From Allodiplogaster sudhausi (lineage: Eukaryota; Nematoda; Chromadorea; Rhabditida; Diplogasteridae), in assembly GCA_945643635.1 (NCBI GenBank), contig CALZFC010000065.1, positions 1,578,501 to 1,642,500 of the forward strand: 64,000 nt of DNA, written 5' to 3'. Shown here piece after piece: positions 1 through 14,100 of this stretch (the first letter of the stretch is position 1; every line of letters starts with the position of its first letter). A model generated the notes under the pieces. It made no database searches and was not told the origin of the DNA. It was given only the letters and a program-made list of their open reading frames with translations. A program made the position numbers and the translations under genes.

Positions 1-60
1 AGGTGTGCTCTAGTCTCAGATCGATCATTCTGTAAAAACATTTTAACTGGAAGTTATTTG

Positions 61-718
61 TTAGTCGAACAACTCATACCTTTTAAGAGCTCCTTCACAA
101 TCTGTTGAAACCATCGAAACTTTTGCTCTCTCCTTGGTTTCCATGGCTGTTGTGCGAAGAACATTGAAATAGCAGTGCTCTTGGCTCTGCTCCTCCACCA
201 TGGTTGCATCAGCTTGAACAAAATTGACAGGATCATCGCCTCGCTTGTATCTCCCTCTTGGAGCACCATAGGCTGCTGCTAGAAGTAGCATAAATATCCC
301 GGAGAACATTATGAACCTGTAACAAAGAAATACATATGTATGCACATAATCCTATAAAAGTAGGCAATTGATTTGAAAACATGTCGCTTGCACATAGCAC
401 AGTAGCGAAAAAATAAAGTGTTTTCATGATGGGCGTGGCATATATGTATGTACATATATGCATGTGTATAGTTGATGCAATGGATATCATTAGCACGCAA
501 TAGATAATTATGTAATTATTTCATCCGAATATAGGCAAAAGTAGCGACCTCTCGAATGAGAAACGCGTGTTGCATTTTATTATGCATCTTTGAACAAATT
601 GCATCTGCTCAAACCATATCGCGGAAAACATATCGCCCAAAAACCTCATGAGAAGTTGCATAACTTCTTGGGAATAAAATATTTTGAAAGTAACTCACTT
701 TTTAGCAAATTTCGTCAT
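61..718 (-). CDS. Small secreted peptide, two exons
   Basis: Exon 1 (699–718) starts at ATG 718 and ends at a GTGAGT donor. Exon 2 (61–316) follows a TTACAG acceptor and the join is in frame, giving about 91 residues. After a basic start (MTKFAKKF) comes a hydrophobic signal-peptide core ending in AAAYGAP, then GRYKR, a likely dibasic processing site. The mature part has two cysteines (HCYF and TDCEG) and ends KRYELFD at TAA 61–63. An in-frame ATG also exists at 309, but the spliced start gives a better signal peptide. I do not recognise a family. A secreted effector-like or processed peptide is inferred from the signal sequence and KR site only. Confidence 0.6.
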
Positions 719-741
719 CGTACTTGTAGTCGAAGAAAAAG

Positions 742-1079
742 CTGTGGAAAGTGAAATAGAGTAGTATAAGGACTGGCTGAAACATTTGAGCTTGTTTATA
801 CAGGTCAAAATCAAATTTACAGAAAAAAGATCCTTCAGAAATAATAAATTGTAAGAACTTTGTCCCTGCTCTGTGCAAGTCAGATAAATGATATAAAATG
901 TAAATGGTCAAGGAACGGGATGAACGTGATGGCGCGAAAACGTTTGCCGCGGACGAGGAGTGTGGATCTATGCATTTCCGACTCCTCACCCCCCCCCCCC
1001 CCCCCCCTCCTAAGTGAACGCTCGACCCCCGTTACGCGCGTTTCCTAAGATATAGCAAAAGTTGGTACGCTCGAATTTC
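742..1079. other. Intergenic, with a 19-C homopolymer
   Basis: No gene is visible. A run of 19 cytosines spans 989–1007. Short open frames across it have no splice or homology support. Confidence 0.5.
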
Positions 1080-1515
1080 TTTTGAAAGGATCTTATTTTG
1101 TAGCAAATTTTATGCTCTTTCTTCTGAACAGGGAGCCGAGGTGTATAAATGACCATAAAGGTTCAATATGACTCGTCAAAAAGTTTGAGGTCAATTATTT
1201 TGGTCAAAAAAAATTTTTCACAAAAAACTTCTCCAGATGAAATTTTGGGCTTATAAAAAACTACCGAACGGTATCTTCATAACTTTTTAAAACAAACTTT
1301 TAAAGGAGTTACAGTCGGATGAATTTTCAAAGTTACCGTAACGTAGTTCATAGGGAAAAAACATACAGAACTTATTTTATGCTCATTTTAAAGAGCTCGT
1401 CGAGTTGTATAAGATATGTGATTTCCATGTTTTTTTTTTTAAATAAAAAAATTCCCAGGGCAGGGCTTGATACATCGGTGGTCGAGTCTTACGGAGAGGC
1501 TCTCTTAAATAAGGA
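1080..1515 (+). repeat. Dispersed AT-rich repeat, copy 1
   Basis: AT-rich sequence ending in a motif shared with copies near 28250 and 35160: a GAGTCTTAC-like stretch, then the small palindrome AGAGAGGCTCTCT, then TTAA (this copy reads GGAGAGGCTCTCT). The middle holds A/T runs and phrases such as GGTCAAAAAAAATTTTT that recur in the other copies. It abuts the first surviving exon of lectin copy A, where the missing 5' exons should be. Confidence 0.5.
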
Positions 1516-1644
1516 ATGTGAATTTATGACATTCGCTGCATGTAAGTATGTAAATGTTGAAGAAGATGTAAAAGTTCGAAATAATCTTAGAGAAATTTAA
1601 ATTTATACAACTTTCGTTTTTATGCATACTAATGAAAGTCATAG

Positions 1645-4600
1645 GCTGTCACACATGAGCAACGCGACACGCAATTCAATGTCACCGACGGCACTAACAT
1701 TCTGCTGCTCTCGGCTACGGGACGAATCCAGCTGGATCTCACGCACGGAAAGGAAAATGTGAGGGCTTTTTTGAAACATGTTTTTTGACATTATTTTCCA
1801 AACAAAAATATTATTTTATATATTACTTTTTATAATTTTTTTTATATATTACTTTTTTATATACATATCACTTTTATATATTACTTTTTATATTTTACTT
1901 TTTATATGTATATTACCTTAAAATCCTACTTCTTCAGATTGAACGCATCCGCGCCGGCAGCGGGCAACACTTTCGCACCATCTACACTGTCGGGTAGGTC
2001 TTCGTGGACTAGATGGGTGATATGGGTGCAGAAATGGCACCCGGCACCATTCTCAAGGTCCACGACGGAAATCCAAGGCTTCCCATGCATACCATATTAA
2101 AATATTACCGTGAGACATGTTTTTGACTGCAAAAGAGCATTTGTAGCACCGATTTTCCCCATTCCTACGTCTTCTTCAATTCGATCGTCGAAATTGTTCC
2201 GCGATGCAAAGAGTGCCTCATCGCTACGGCGTCGACGGATATCATAGGTTCTTAATTTACGATGAAAGGGCTTTATTGAAGGGAATGAAAGAATGACAAG
2301 TGACGATTCCCTAATATTAAAAGCACAATCTAAATATTCCCGCCAAACCAAATTTAAAACTTTTAGACGAACGGGTTCTATCAACGGGCAGTTTCGTCGT
2401 CGTTGGCAGCGCCGGGTATCCTGATTCGCGACATCTCAACGGCCAGCAGAATCACGCTGTTTTCAAGTCAGTTAAATTAAAGAAACTCTGTCTTGAGGTC
2501 GCAACTTTTTGCCGTACACAAAGGTGATAAGACATCAATCGTCAGAAAATTAAATTAGATCACTGTTCTCCAACAGATGACAAAAATTCATCGGATATTC
2601 TTCAGCTAATATCACCCGGATACATATGTTCAGCTTAAAAAAGAGTCATTTTTCAGTGAGGGAACTTCTCCACTCAATGATCTTGTCTAACAGCTTTGTC
2701 TCTCTCAGCCTATTGATTTTCTGAAAAATATTGACTATCAATGAATTTCACCGCTTTCAATAGATATTCAATATACATATAATGGTAGATGTGAAGTAAA
2801 CGTGATGCAAATAGAGATCAAAATGAATGTCCTAGGGCAAAAGAGAATGTACAATTCGATACGGCGTCGAACTACGTCTTTGACGATCGTTTCCGCGGTG
2901 GCGTCGAGCTGCTGGCCGACGGTCGATGGTACAATGGGACGAGAGTGTAAGTTAATTTTATTTATTTATTTTGCACTAAATAAAATTATTCTTTCAATGT
3001 GGCTGCACAAATATATGTTGTATGAATTAAAAATTGAGTCTACGTTGTTCGTAAATTATTTCTTGATTAATCATTTTTTACATTAGGCATCTACATAGTA
3101 TATCGATATGCACGACTTCGGACATAATATTATTGAAAATAAAACACAGGTTCGATGGCTCGCAGAACCGCACCGACAAGTGGAGCTTCTACGGAGACAG
3201 TTTCGAGCTAAGGTTTGTTTTGAGATGGGATGTGAGCAAGCTTTAAAAAAGACTTGGCTAATAAAATGTCGAAAACCCCAATTTCCGTTATATGGTAGAG
3301 TCGAAGTGCTCAAAAGCTTTTTGGGGCAAGAATAAAATTTGAAACCTCAAACATAAACTTTCAGCTAAGTAGTTATATGTACATGATTCCACATATTTTC
3401 AGATATTTATCGCGTGTTTCCAGCAGCTCACGCGATATTGCAATTTATGACAACTTTGCCGTTGAGATTCGCGTCAAAGGTTCAACAAATAGACATATGC
3501 ACATTCGATATTGATGACTGATCAAACATTAAACTAAGAAAAAAATTAGATAAAATAAAAATAAAAATATTTTGTTCTTGAGAACTGGCCCCATACGTCA
3601 CTGAATCGCCGTCGACGACTGAAGCCACAACAGTACCAACCATTATTACGACATCTGAAGCAATGGTGGCTACAACAACTGAAGAAAGCTGGACTTCCAC
3701 CACCGAACTAGCCACAACTGGTGAATATCTTAAAGTTTTGCATCCTATGCCGCGGAGAAATAGCAACACTCCAGTCATGTATGTATATCGCAAGAATAAG
3801 CATCAAAACCATCGAACGTGTAGATTGAAGTAATAGCTCAAACACTGCATTAATTCAGTCCAAATTTACTTTCAGCCACATGGATTATCTTGCTTTCTGC
3901 CACATATAAGAAGCGCTTGTACATGTAAATGAGTCCGACTATTATTTCGGTCGCAACAAATTATCATGCGTTAATATTTAAAGTATGCACACTCATGTTT
4001 GCATATGATGTTCTAAAAATAATAGGCGCGAGTGATCGGCCATGTTTTTTGCTTTTCTGCAGTTGCCTGACCTTCGAAATGCTCCGCACTTTGTCGGGCC
4101 CTCTCGCATGGCAAAAGATAAGAGTGATTAACTGATGGTCCTTCCTTAGAAGCTCAACCAACGGACGCGCCGTGGGAGGACTGAAAGTACTGCGCGTGCA
4201 AATACGATCACATCTGGCTGGACGTCGTTTTCCTTGTAGACGCAACCAGGTCGATGGGCAGACACGGCGTTGATGACGTCAGCGCTGTTTTAATCTATAC
4301 TTATAGATTGATTTTGACCTTTTGAATATGGCTCACAATCAAATACAGCTACAATTATATCAGCGTTTTCAGCACCAGAGCAGGTATTTCATTTGGTTTC
4401 ATGAATACATGAACATACATTCCAATATGATCAATAACATACATATGTATTAATTCGGCATGACTGTTCCACGCTGTTGAAATGAGCAACTTTTCTTCAA
4501 GGAATCGTTGCGTATGGCGCCAAGTCGACAATTGTGGCCACGTTCTCCGATCTGTTGAATGACGAGAACGTTGATCGTATTGATATTCCGTTCCTTGGAG

Positions 4601-6741
4601 GGACCGAAACAAACATTGAAAGGTACACAAAACTGATAAAAAGAGAGTTGTTTGTCTGTTTTTATTTTGTTTTCTGAATTGAATACAAAGAGGCATACAA
4701 TACAATTTTTTTCCTTTTTTTTTTGTTTTTACAAAATATAACAATGACGAATAAATACTTGTTTTTCAGCGCCATTCGAACAGCGAGCGATATGCTTTCA
4801 CAGAAAAGCCAATCGCGCAGAGCGCAGAAGGTCATCGTACTCTTGGCGACTGCCTTCAAGTTTGCACAATAATTTCATTATTATTGAATTACTACTACTA
4901 ATAAATTACTCCAATTATACTAGGTTATTGCAATAGTGTAGTCATAGTATTTAAATTTATGAAAACTAAAAAATTAAGGACGCTTTAACTTTCCTTCTGC
5001 TTCAAAACAGGATCGGCGCTTACGACGACCCACGGCTGATCGCAAACGGATTCAAGGAGACGGGCGGAACCATAATTACAGTTGGTTGGTGATTTCACCT
5101 AAATCACTCATGCAGCTATCAATAAATTATGACAGAATTTGTATATGTTTCTGCATAACATTCATAATTATATTTTATAAAATAATTATATACATATGTG
5201 TCTTCCTCCACTCTTCTTGCAGTTTATGTATTATTAACTTCTGTCCAACGAAAGAAAACCGTGAGTGAGAAATTTACGCTTTAATTGATGCAAAACTCTC
5301 AACTGGGAAAGCGTTGATTTAGCCACAAATGTCAAAATTTGAAAGTATTTAATGCCTAATATCAACATCTCACAGACTACATCCAAAGGCACGGTATCAA
5401 GGATTCCAAACTGACTCTCCTGGCCACGCCCACTTTTGCCTACAACAATACGGACAACGGAAATTCCTTTGGCACTGAAGATCTGCTCAATGCATTATGT
5501 GATGGTTACTATTTTATTCTTCAACGAAAATAATAATGAAATAAACAACCTGATTGTTTTTTTTAAATCTTCTTCTTAAAATGCGAGATATTTCGGACTA
5601 TCATCCTGAAAACTCATCGTGCAGTGACAGATATAATAGTTTATTATTTTCTAGTATTATAAATAACAGTAAATAAAACATATATTATTAAATTAAATAT
5701 ATATTTAGCGAACTGCTTCTACACAACCAACGAGCGTGCGCTTGCGATGCCCGAGTTCTCCTCACGACCCGGCCTGCCCATCGGTGGCTGCTACGAGTCA
5801 GTGACACTCGCGGCAGGAGCGAGGGCGGCGAAGATGGACTGCGAGAGAAAGAACGCCTCTCTCCCGAGCATCCACTCCGATCACAAGCAGGACTTCCTGG
5901 CAACGCGTCAGTTTCAGAGTTATCAGCGATTGGTCGACTCTTACAATTAGTTAATAACAGAGATCATTAGCACAGTACACTTCAAACAAACCAACTGATA
6001 CAGATAGAGCGGCTTTCTGCGGATTGAGAATTTCAGAATAGGTCTATCGATGGCTCGTAGGCGGAACCGTAATTTAAAGACCTTTTCCACCCTAAGACAC
6101 ACTCCATTTCGTTGTGTTCTTGTTTGCAATTTAATCAAAAAGTGGGAAGGCAGATTGCAAAAAAAATGGAGAAACAAATGAAGCGAAAAACTTTCACTGA
6201 TCAGCATCACAAACGCGGGAGCGGTCTTTTAATAGTTACGCAAACGTATTTGCATCCCTCAGATCTCTTAGCACATTAGCCCAAAGTGTAACAAGCCTAG
6301 AAATTAAACGGCAATCAGAAATGGCAAAAAAAAAGATAAAAGCCCCAATCCTTCCAGTGTTCCCAAATAGCAAAAAAACAATGGATCGGTCTCCAGCGAC
6401 AAGGAGGCTCGTACGCTTGGTTTGACAAGGTAGTTTAAGTTTTTTTTCTTTTCTTTTTTTCGTTGTTTTTATATGCAATGTTGAACTGGCAAAATATTTT
6501 ATTTATAAATCAAATGACTGAATTTAAATGACTCAAAATTAATTCTCATCACAAATTCTAGTCTCCATTCGATTACTCGCATTGGCCTACGCATGGCAAT
6601 GTTGGCAGCGGGCCAGCGTTCTTCTCCGATGGGGATGAGAGCTTTGCCTGGTTCGCCGCGTCTTCCTCGAAATCCGCCCAGTACGCCTGCCAGTCCGCGC
6701 CCTGCGACGCGCTCAGTGATGCTTGCCTTGATGTTGAATGA
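1645..6741 (+). pseudogene. CUB-like/VWA/CTLD secreted lectin, copy A, 5'-truncated
   Basis: Plus-strand copy of the gene at 8158–14627. Surviving exons: 1645–1758, 1938–1993, 2147–2247, 2367–2466, 2836–2946, 3150–3212 and 3403–3479 (CUB-like region), 3593–3720 (Thr-rich linker), VWA exons from 4150, then CTLD exons to TGA 6739–6741. Exon lengths in the CUB-like part match copy B exactly. The first four exons, including the signal peptide, are absent and replaced by a dispersed repeat. The first VWA exon has an in-frame TGA at 4182–4184 just before the conserved KYCACKYDHIW segment. The next VWA exon near 4340–4370 is eroded. The MIDAS-like motif reads DATRSMG (DATDSMG in copy B). The CTLD part is still open, so decay is recent. 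A non-functional relic is most likely. Confidence 0.8.
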
Positions 6742-7079
6742 TATGGAATATTGATTAATATGGTATATTGATTGATTTTAATTTGTACGTTTTTATTACA
6801 AAACATATATTTAAAATTTGCCATCCTTTTTCTTGTTTCTCATATATGACAATAACATATTACTGTCATGTAAATCAGTGAAACGTGCATGTTAAACGTC
6901 ATATTATAAATGAGGCTACCATGCAATCAACTTTTCAATTCTTTTATCGCACAGCCCAAATATAGGAGATACATTAATACAAGTAGTTAAGATTAACAGA
7001 GTAGTTAATATAACAAAGTAACTCACATGTCAACATTTCCTGTCAGTTACTGATATACATATATTTATTATCTACTCTG
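6742..7079. other. Spacer after lectin copy A
   Basis: AT-rich, no gene or repeat recognised. It lies near the axis of the inverted A/B duplication. Confidence 0.4.
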
Positions 7080-7400
7080 CATGCCACACATAAGCGTCGT
7101 ACGCACAGACACTTGCCCAAACGAACACGACACTTGCGCACAAGGGACATTTGGGCATGCATAGATGTCTGCGCATTTTATGCTGGTTAGGGACGGCTTT
7201 CCTCCGCTGATGAGCATGCAAACATAATACAGAACTCTTGAGTGATCGCTCGATGTTCATTGTCAAAACAAAAGGTAAGTGTCATTTTGCGCAAATGTGA
7301 TTTGAGCAAATGTTCGTGAGCGCAAATAGCATCATCGTGCGCAACTTTCCGTGTCCGCAATGAATGTACTTGCTCCCAATACTATGATGTTCGCAATAGT
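7080..7400. mobile_element. Relic of a MULE-type terminal array (non-autonomous)
   Basis: Carries ACTTGCGCACAAGGGACATT around 7130, the same unit as the left subterminal array of the Mutator-like element at 17286. From about 7285 it shows the opposite orientation (GCGCAAATG, GTGCGCAACT). No coding sequence lies between. Paired inverted arrays without a transposase suggest a short non-autonomous derivative. Ends and target duplication were not resolved. Confidence 0.5.
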
Positions 7401-8157
7401 CCGCACGCAAATCTAGTCCACACGTGAATTTCTTCTGGTCAAGTTGTTGACCCCGTTAATCTCGTTTAAACTCCCACAAATTAATTGTAAGTACCACTAC
7501 TGCTTGTGGTTTTGCTTCCGTCCCGCAGTGATTTGTTTCGTATCATTTCTAAATGCTCTACCCAAGGCACGTTGTTCATTGTACATTTTTGTTCTGTTTA
7601 CGTTATGCCTAATTTAGTGTAAATGAAGCTTCATAATTTATTCACATTTATGCCTCAAGTATCATTCGCCAGAATCCAGTTATGGTGTGATAAATAGATG
7701 TATGTTTGCAGAGCATGGAACGAAAGAGACATAACAAATATGAGAGGTATAGAAAAATGTGATGAATAAAAATTAAATAGGCATGAGGAAGATATGGGTA
7801 TAGCAATATGCAACTTTGATGAGGCGATCCGAAGAAATGATGTCAATTGAACAATAGCTGTTTGAGCGTTCCTCTAATTCGAAATTCATCCGCGTTCTGA
7901 AGTGTAACCGGCGTGGTGGCATGCATACATATGTAAGGAAATAAATATCTAGCCGTAACAGTGAGAGCGCACGACAGTAAATAGGCTAGAAGTTACATTA
8001 CTAACATGGCAGTTAACATGTTAGTTATGAACATGTGAAGCAAAATAGCTGAAAAAAAAAAATTTTCACGCATACAAATTTAGGTTTCCCCTCTAATTAT
8101 CTTGTAATAAAAGCAAGATATACAGCTGAGAATCAATCAATTTTCCTTATCAATCAA
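7401..8157. other. Spacer between tail-to-tail lectin copies
   Basis: No exon structure seen. Short tracts near 8150 (AATCAATCAATC) lie just beyond the stop of copy B. Confidence 0.4.
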
Positions 8158-11100
8158 TCAGTCAACATCAAGGCAAGCATCACTGAGCGTGCTGCAGGGC
8201 GCTGACTGGCAAGCGTATTTAGCGGATTTGGTGGGCGCCGCGGCGAACCAGGCAGAGGAGCCCTCGTCTCCATCGGGCGCCAAGTAGAACGCTGGCCCGC
8301 TGCCAACATTGTCATGCGAAGGCCAATGCGAGTAGTCGAATGGTGACTAGAATTCATGATTTAACGACATTAAAATTTATTTATATTTTTTTAGTAAAAG
8401 CTTTTCCAGTTCATGATTGTATTATATTTATAAAAGCAAAAAAAACACTTAAAAAATATATATACCTGGTCAAACCACGCGAACGAGCCTCCTTGTCGCT
8501 GTAGGCCGAGCCATTGTTGTGTGTGGTTCGAGAAAACTGAAAGGGCCTGGGGTTTTGATCGATTTATGGCTGACAGTTTCTGATTTTCAATGTATTCATC
8601 CCGATTTGAAAAAAAAATTTCAGATAAGTTTACAAGATAGTTAAACGAGATAATTTTGCACATGTTCGCCGGGATGTGAATCAGCTGCCAGAAATATCAA
8701 ACCCCTCGAGATATATCAAGATTCTTACTTTTTTTCTCTCTTAAATACTATTTGCCTTCACAAACTGGGAAGAAAGTGCACAGTGAAACAGTCTGTGTAA
8801 GAGAGCGAGAATCCGAGGGCGGAAAGAAGTTGTTCAGATTAGTTAAGTTAACGATATGGTATATCAGGTGCGAGACATCTGATTACCATGGCCGGGTCGG
8901 GCCGAGCGAAATAGGCATGTACATATGTATGTACATACAATTTCTGTGAGCCACATCATGAAATATTGATTGCTAGGGGGTCGGTCCCAAAACGAGTGCC
9001 AGCGGGGCCCGCAAGGACAGCTTTTGGACATCTCTGCTCTGAAAACACTCTCATTGTCAAACAAACGTTTCTCCAGGAAGTCCTCCTTGTGTCCGGAGTG
9101 GATGCTCGGAAGGGAGGCGTTCTTCCTCTCGCAGTTCATCCTGGCCGCCCTCGCCACGGTCGCCAGTGTCACCGGCTCGTAGCAGCCACCGATGGGCAGG
9201 CCGGGCCGCGTGGAGAACTCGGCCATCGTGAACGGATGCTCGTTCGTCGCGCAAAAGCAGTTCACTAAATTATAATTATTTTATTTTATTTTATTTTTTT
9301 ATTTATGTTCACAGCGTTTTTATCTATTTTTTTTCTATTTTATCAACTTAAAAATTCAACAAACTTTACTTATATCACATATTGGAGGTAAAGCACGAAT
9401 GTTGTTCTGTTCAAAAAAATATTCAAATAAACCCGTGGTTTGCCTCCCACCGCGTGATACAAAAAGGTTAGCTGAATTTTCTGGTTGATAGCATGCAGTA
9501 ATGGCTTCGTAACAAAAAAAATACTTCATTTCGTCATAATTTTTGTTGCCGGAAAAGAATAGTAACCATCACAGAATGCCTTGAGGAGATCTTCAGTGCC
9601 AAAGGAATTTCCGTTGTCCGTATTGTTGTAGGCAAATGTGGGCGTGGCCAGGAGAGTCAGTTTGGGATCGGCGATGCCGTCCTTCTCGATGTAGTCTATT
9701 GTGGGATTTTTTTTAAATGAAAACCATAAATGTTTGAAGTTTCACATTTTTGTCAGTCATTTCTGCATATTTCTGAAAACGGTATTCCCAGTCGAATTCT
9801 CCGAGGTCGAAATATGTAGGTTATCATATAGCGGAAAACTAAGGAAAATACGTATTCAGCGCCCTATTCCATTTCATATTATTTATATTAATATTAATAA
9901 TATTATAAATATTATTAATTTTGGGCTCAAAAATGTTGAGCGGGACTGTAGCTAGATAGATGACGATGATCGAGATGCAACAGAACTGACCAACTGTGAT
10001 GATGGTTCCGCCCGACTCCTTGAATCCGCGCGCAATCTGCCGTGGGTCATCGTAAGAGCCGATTCTGTTTGGAAAGAAAAAAAAGAGGTAAAGCGTACCT
10101 TACATTACTTTTATTTATCAATTTTATAATTTTGCCCAAACATAATCGCCCTGCCTGCGTTCTTTGCACCAATACACAGTAATTAATAGTAGTAATTTAC
10201 AACTAGGTTTTTTTTGTAGAATAGTACAAACGAAAAGACAACCAAAGAAACAACATTAAATTACAACAACTGAATGATTGTACGAACTTGAAGGCAGTCG
10301 CCAAGAGCACGATGACCTTCTGCGCTCGGCGCGATTGGCTACTTTGCGAAAGCATCTCGCTCGCTTTTCTAATAGCGCTGAAAAAATAACAAGTAAAACG
10401 ATATTGTTATCATTGTCATAAAAATAAAACAAATTATTTCTGTAGATTTAAAATAAAATTTATTTAAAAAAAACCTCAAGTAAATACTCGCTACCCCTAT
10501 GCAAGCATACCTTTCGATGTTTGTCTCGGTGCCTCCGAGGAATGGAATGTCAATACGATCGACGCTGTCGTCATTCTCCAAACTGGAGAAGGGATATAAA
10601 ATGGTCGAGTTGGCGCCATACGAGACGATTCCTTGAAGAAATTGAATCTCAATATTTAGCAGGATATTGATTAGAATGGTTATTGATTATAAGGGTTATT
10701 GATTAGAATGACATTCATTAAACTAGATATTTATGTTCATGCATTCATTAAACCAAATGTAATACCTGCTCTAGTGCTAAATCGCCGGTCGCCCTTTGAG
10801 AGTTGATAGAGCGTGCTTTGAATGAAGGCGATTACCTAAACACTAGTTCAACTTTAATCCATGGTCAAAGATCAATGATCTAAGATCATATGCTTTGTTT
10901 TTCTATTTTGGGTACTATATAACTTACTAATTTCTCTCTTTTTGACGAAAATTGCATAAACTTCCTGTATGTTATCAATATTCAAATGCTCAACATCAAT
11001 CGATAGTTCAAAGATCATAAATCGCTGACGTCATCGACGCCATCTCTGCCCATCGAGTCAGTGGCGTCTACGAGCAAGACGACATCCAGCCAGATGTGAT

Positions 11101-14100
11101 CGTATTTGCACGCGCAGTACTTGGCGTCCTCCCATGGCGCGTCCGTTGGTTGGGCTGCAAGGTAGGACAAATCATTGAAAATAGAAGGACTTCGCCGAAT
11201 AGTCATGGTATTGATCAGAATGGTAGTTACTTCAATGTTAGTGATTAGAATGAATATTAAAAGATTTGCAGTGACCGGAAAACTAATTTGGACTATATCC
11301 ATGCATTGTTTCAGCAATCATTTCCAATCTATACATTTGGTGGTATTGCAGTGTTATTCTTGCGATAAATGGGCAGTAGGATCCATGGGCAATGATTATC
11401 AGCTCATTTTCTGCTATAATGCATTAAAATATTCATTTGTCGAGGCAAGTTCAGCAGTATAAAATCCACCAACCTTGTTCAGTTGTTGTAGAAGTCATCA
11501 TCGCTTCAGAAGTCGTAATCGTGGTTGGCACGGTTGTGGCTTCCGTTGTCGATGGCGGTTCAGTGACGTATGGAGGCAGTCCTGAAAAATAATTTTCTTA
11601 GTTTACCTAATTTTGATTTAAATGAATACTTTTTTTTTACTTTGTTTCTACTCACATTTAGTCTGAATTATTATTAGTAACCATTTAGCATGAAATAAAT
11701 GAGCAGAATTTTTTGAACCTTTAACGCGAATTTCCACGGCGAAGTTGTCATGAGTGGCAAAGTCGCGTGAACTGCTTGAAACACGCGATAGATATCTGAA
11801 TAAAATCATTATGCAACTAGTTGAAAATGAATTTTTGGTGCAATATTGAAAATTTCTTGTTTTTTTTTTTTGCAAAAAAAAAGAAGATCTTCGCGCACTG
11901 GATGCCATCGACTTAAAATTATTGATATTGCGATTCTACTTGATAACGGGAACTCAAGCTTTTCGTCATTTAACTGACTAAGTTTTGTTAAACAAGATCC
12001 TAACCCTAAACAAACCTCAGCTCAAAGCTGTCACCATAGAAGCTCCACTTATCCGTGCGGTTCTGTGAGCCATCGAATCTGTAATTTTTTTCAGTCCCAA
12101 GCATATTATACATAAGCATAATGTTGTAAAAGTTTTCACAGACGATATTCTTCTTTCATACATTTGTGCTGTTACATTGAAATATTAACATATGTAATTT
12201 GAGATAAATAAAAATGCATAAAATAAATTTACACTCTTGTCCCGTTGAACCATCGACCGCCGGCAAGCAGTTCGACGCCACCGTGGAATCGGTCGTCAAA
12301 GACGTACTTTGACGCCGTATCGATTTGTACACTACCGTTTACCCTGGGAAATTCTCTTAGATCTCTATTTACTTCACGCTCATTTCAACGCTATCCGCAG
12401 TATATGTATATTGCATATGCATGTTGGTCAATCTTTTCAGATAATCAGCGGGCTGGAGAAAGACTACTATGTTCAACAAGCTTGTTGAGTGAAGACATTT
12501 ACACACTGAAGCTTATTTTTTTTACATAGTTGAAAAAATCCGGGTGCCATTAAATAAAGATTTTCCAATGAACTTTTGTCATTTGTTGACTTGCATGAAA
12601 TTCTTTTTGAAAGGCTTCTTTGCGAACAGTAATCTTGTTTAATAGTCCTAACTATTGTAGTCACGTCATCTCTCTTATGTCAGGCAAAAAGGCGCGAATT
12701 CAAAAGTGAGTTTTTGACTCCTTTTCGTTAACTGACTTGAAGACAGCATGGTTCTGTTGGCCGTTTAGATGGCGCGCATCAGGATAGGCGGCGCTGCCGA
12801 CGACGACGAAGTTGCCCGGAGAAAGGACACGCTCGTCTTTAAAAGTTTTGAATTTGGATTGGTGGGAAAATTAAATATTGTACAAATTAAGAACCTATAA
12901 TATCGGTCGACGCCGAAACGATCAGATATTCTTTGCGTCGTGGAACAATTTCGACGATCGAATTGAAGAAGACGTAGGAGTCAGGGAAATCGGTTCTACA
13001 AATGTCTTCATTCAGATTCAAATTATCTCGCCTCTAAATACCGTATACATATACTGTTTTGGAGTATGCCTTGATAGGCTTGGGTCCCGTAGCGAACAAT
13101 GAGCCGGGGACCCCCCATCCCACCCCTCTAGTCCACGTAGACCTACCCGACAGTGTAGATTGTCCGGAAGTGTTCCCCACTGCCTGCTCGGATGCTTTCA
13201 ATCTGAAGAAAGGCGGTTTTTTCACATTCTACTAAAAAAATATTTTCTTAATAAAAGAAATAGTTAATTAAAATAATATCTTTGCTTATAAAATAATTCA
13301 AAATAAAAGTTTTAACAACAAAAAATCTCTCACATTTTCCTTCCCCTGCGTGAGGTCCAGTTCGATGCGTCCCGTAGCAGAAAGAAGCAGAATATGAGAG
13401 CCGTCATTTACGTTGAATTGCGTGTCTCGTTGGTCATGAGTGACAGCCTATGATTTTATTTTTTAAAGCTAGTAACATATATTTCTCCAATAGTTCCGAA
13501 CTTTTCATCTTCTTCAACATTTTCTTCTCTATTATTTAAATCTATCGTTTTATTTCGGAATAATAGCAACTTTTGATTAATATGGTACTTCTTTTTTTAA
13601 TAAAAAAAAACAATTCTGATAAATACCAGGCCCGCGACGTGATCGCTCGTGATATAGATGATGAAATCCTCCGAGCAGTCAATCTCGACATTCGTGTTGT
13701 GGATGGCGACCACTTCGAGCGTCTCCGAGAGAGGGAGGCAAGAGAGGCGCCCGCCGGGTGCACTCCCGTGCACAATGTCGTAGAGGCTGGACAAATTTGT
13801 TCACTTAGCAAACAGAATTGTTCACTTTTTCTTCTATTTTAAATCATCGATAGAAACTATATGTTTTTTGAGAAATAACACAAATTGTGTCATGCATAGA
13901 AACTAGGGTTTTTGGTAGCACTCATATCTGTAAAGAATGTATATGTCACTGTTAAAGTTACGAGAAAATTTTTTGTTGAGAGCAAACTTAACTGTTTACT
14001 GCTTATTTGGAAATCAGAGTCAAAGTGTTGAGCGGTCGACTTAGTTAGGCTTAACAATTATAGATCTAGCTCAAAGAGCGCCGCACCTAATGTTTCTGTC

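Noticed and set aside
1319..1600. 93-codon frame on the plus strand
   Set aside because: It lies inside the dispersed repeat and has no homologue among the lectin exons.
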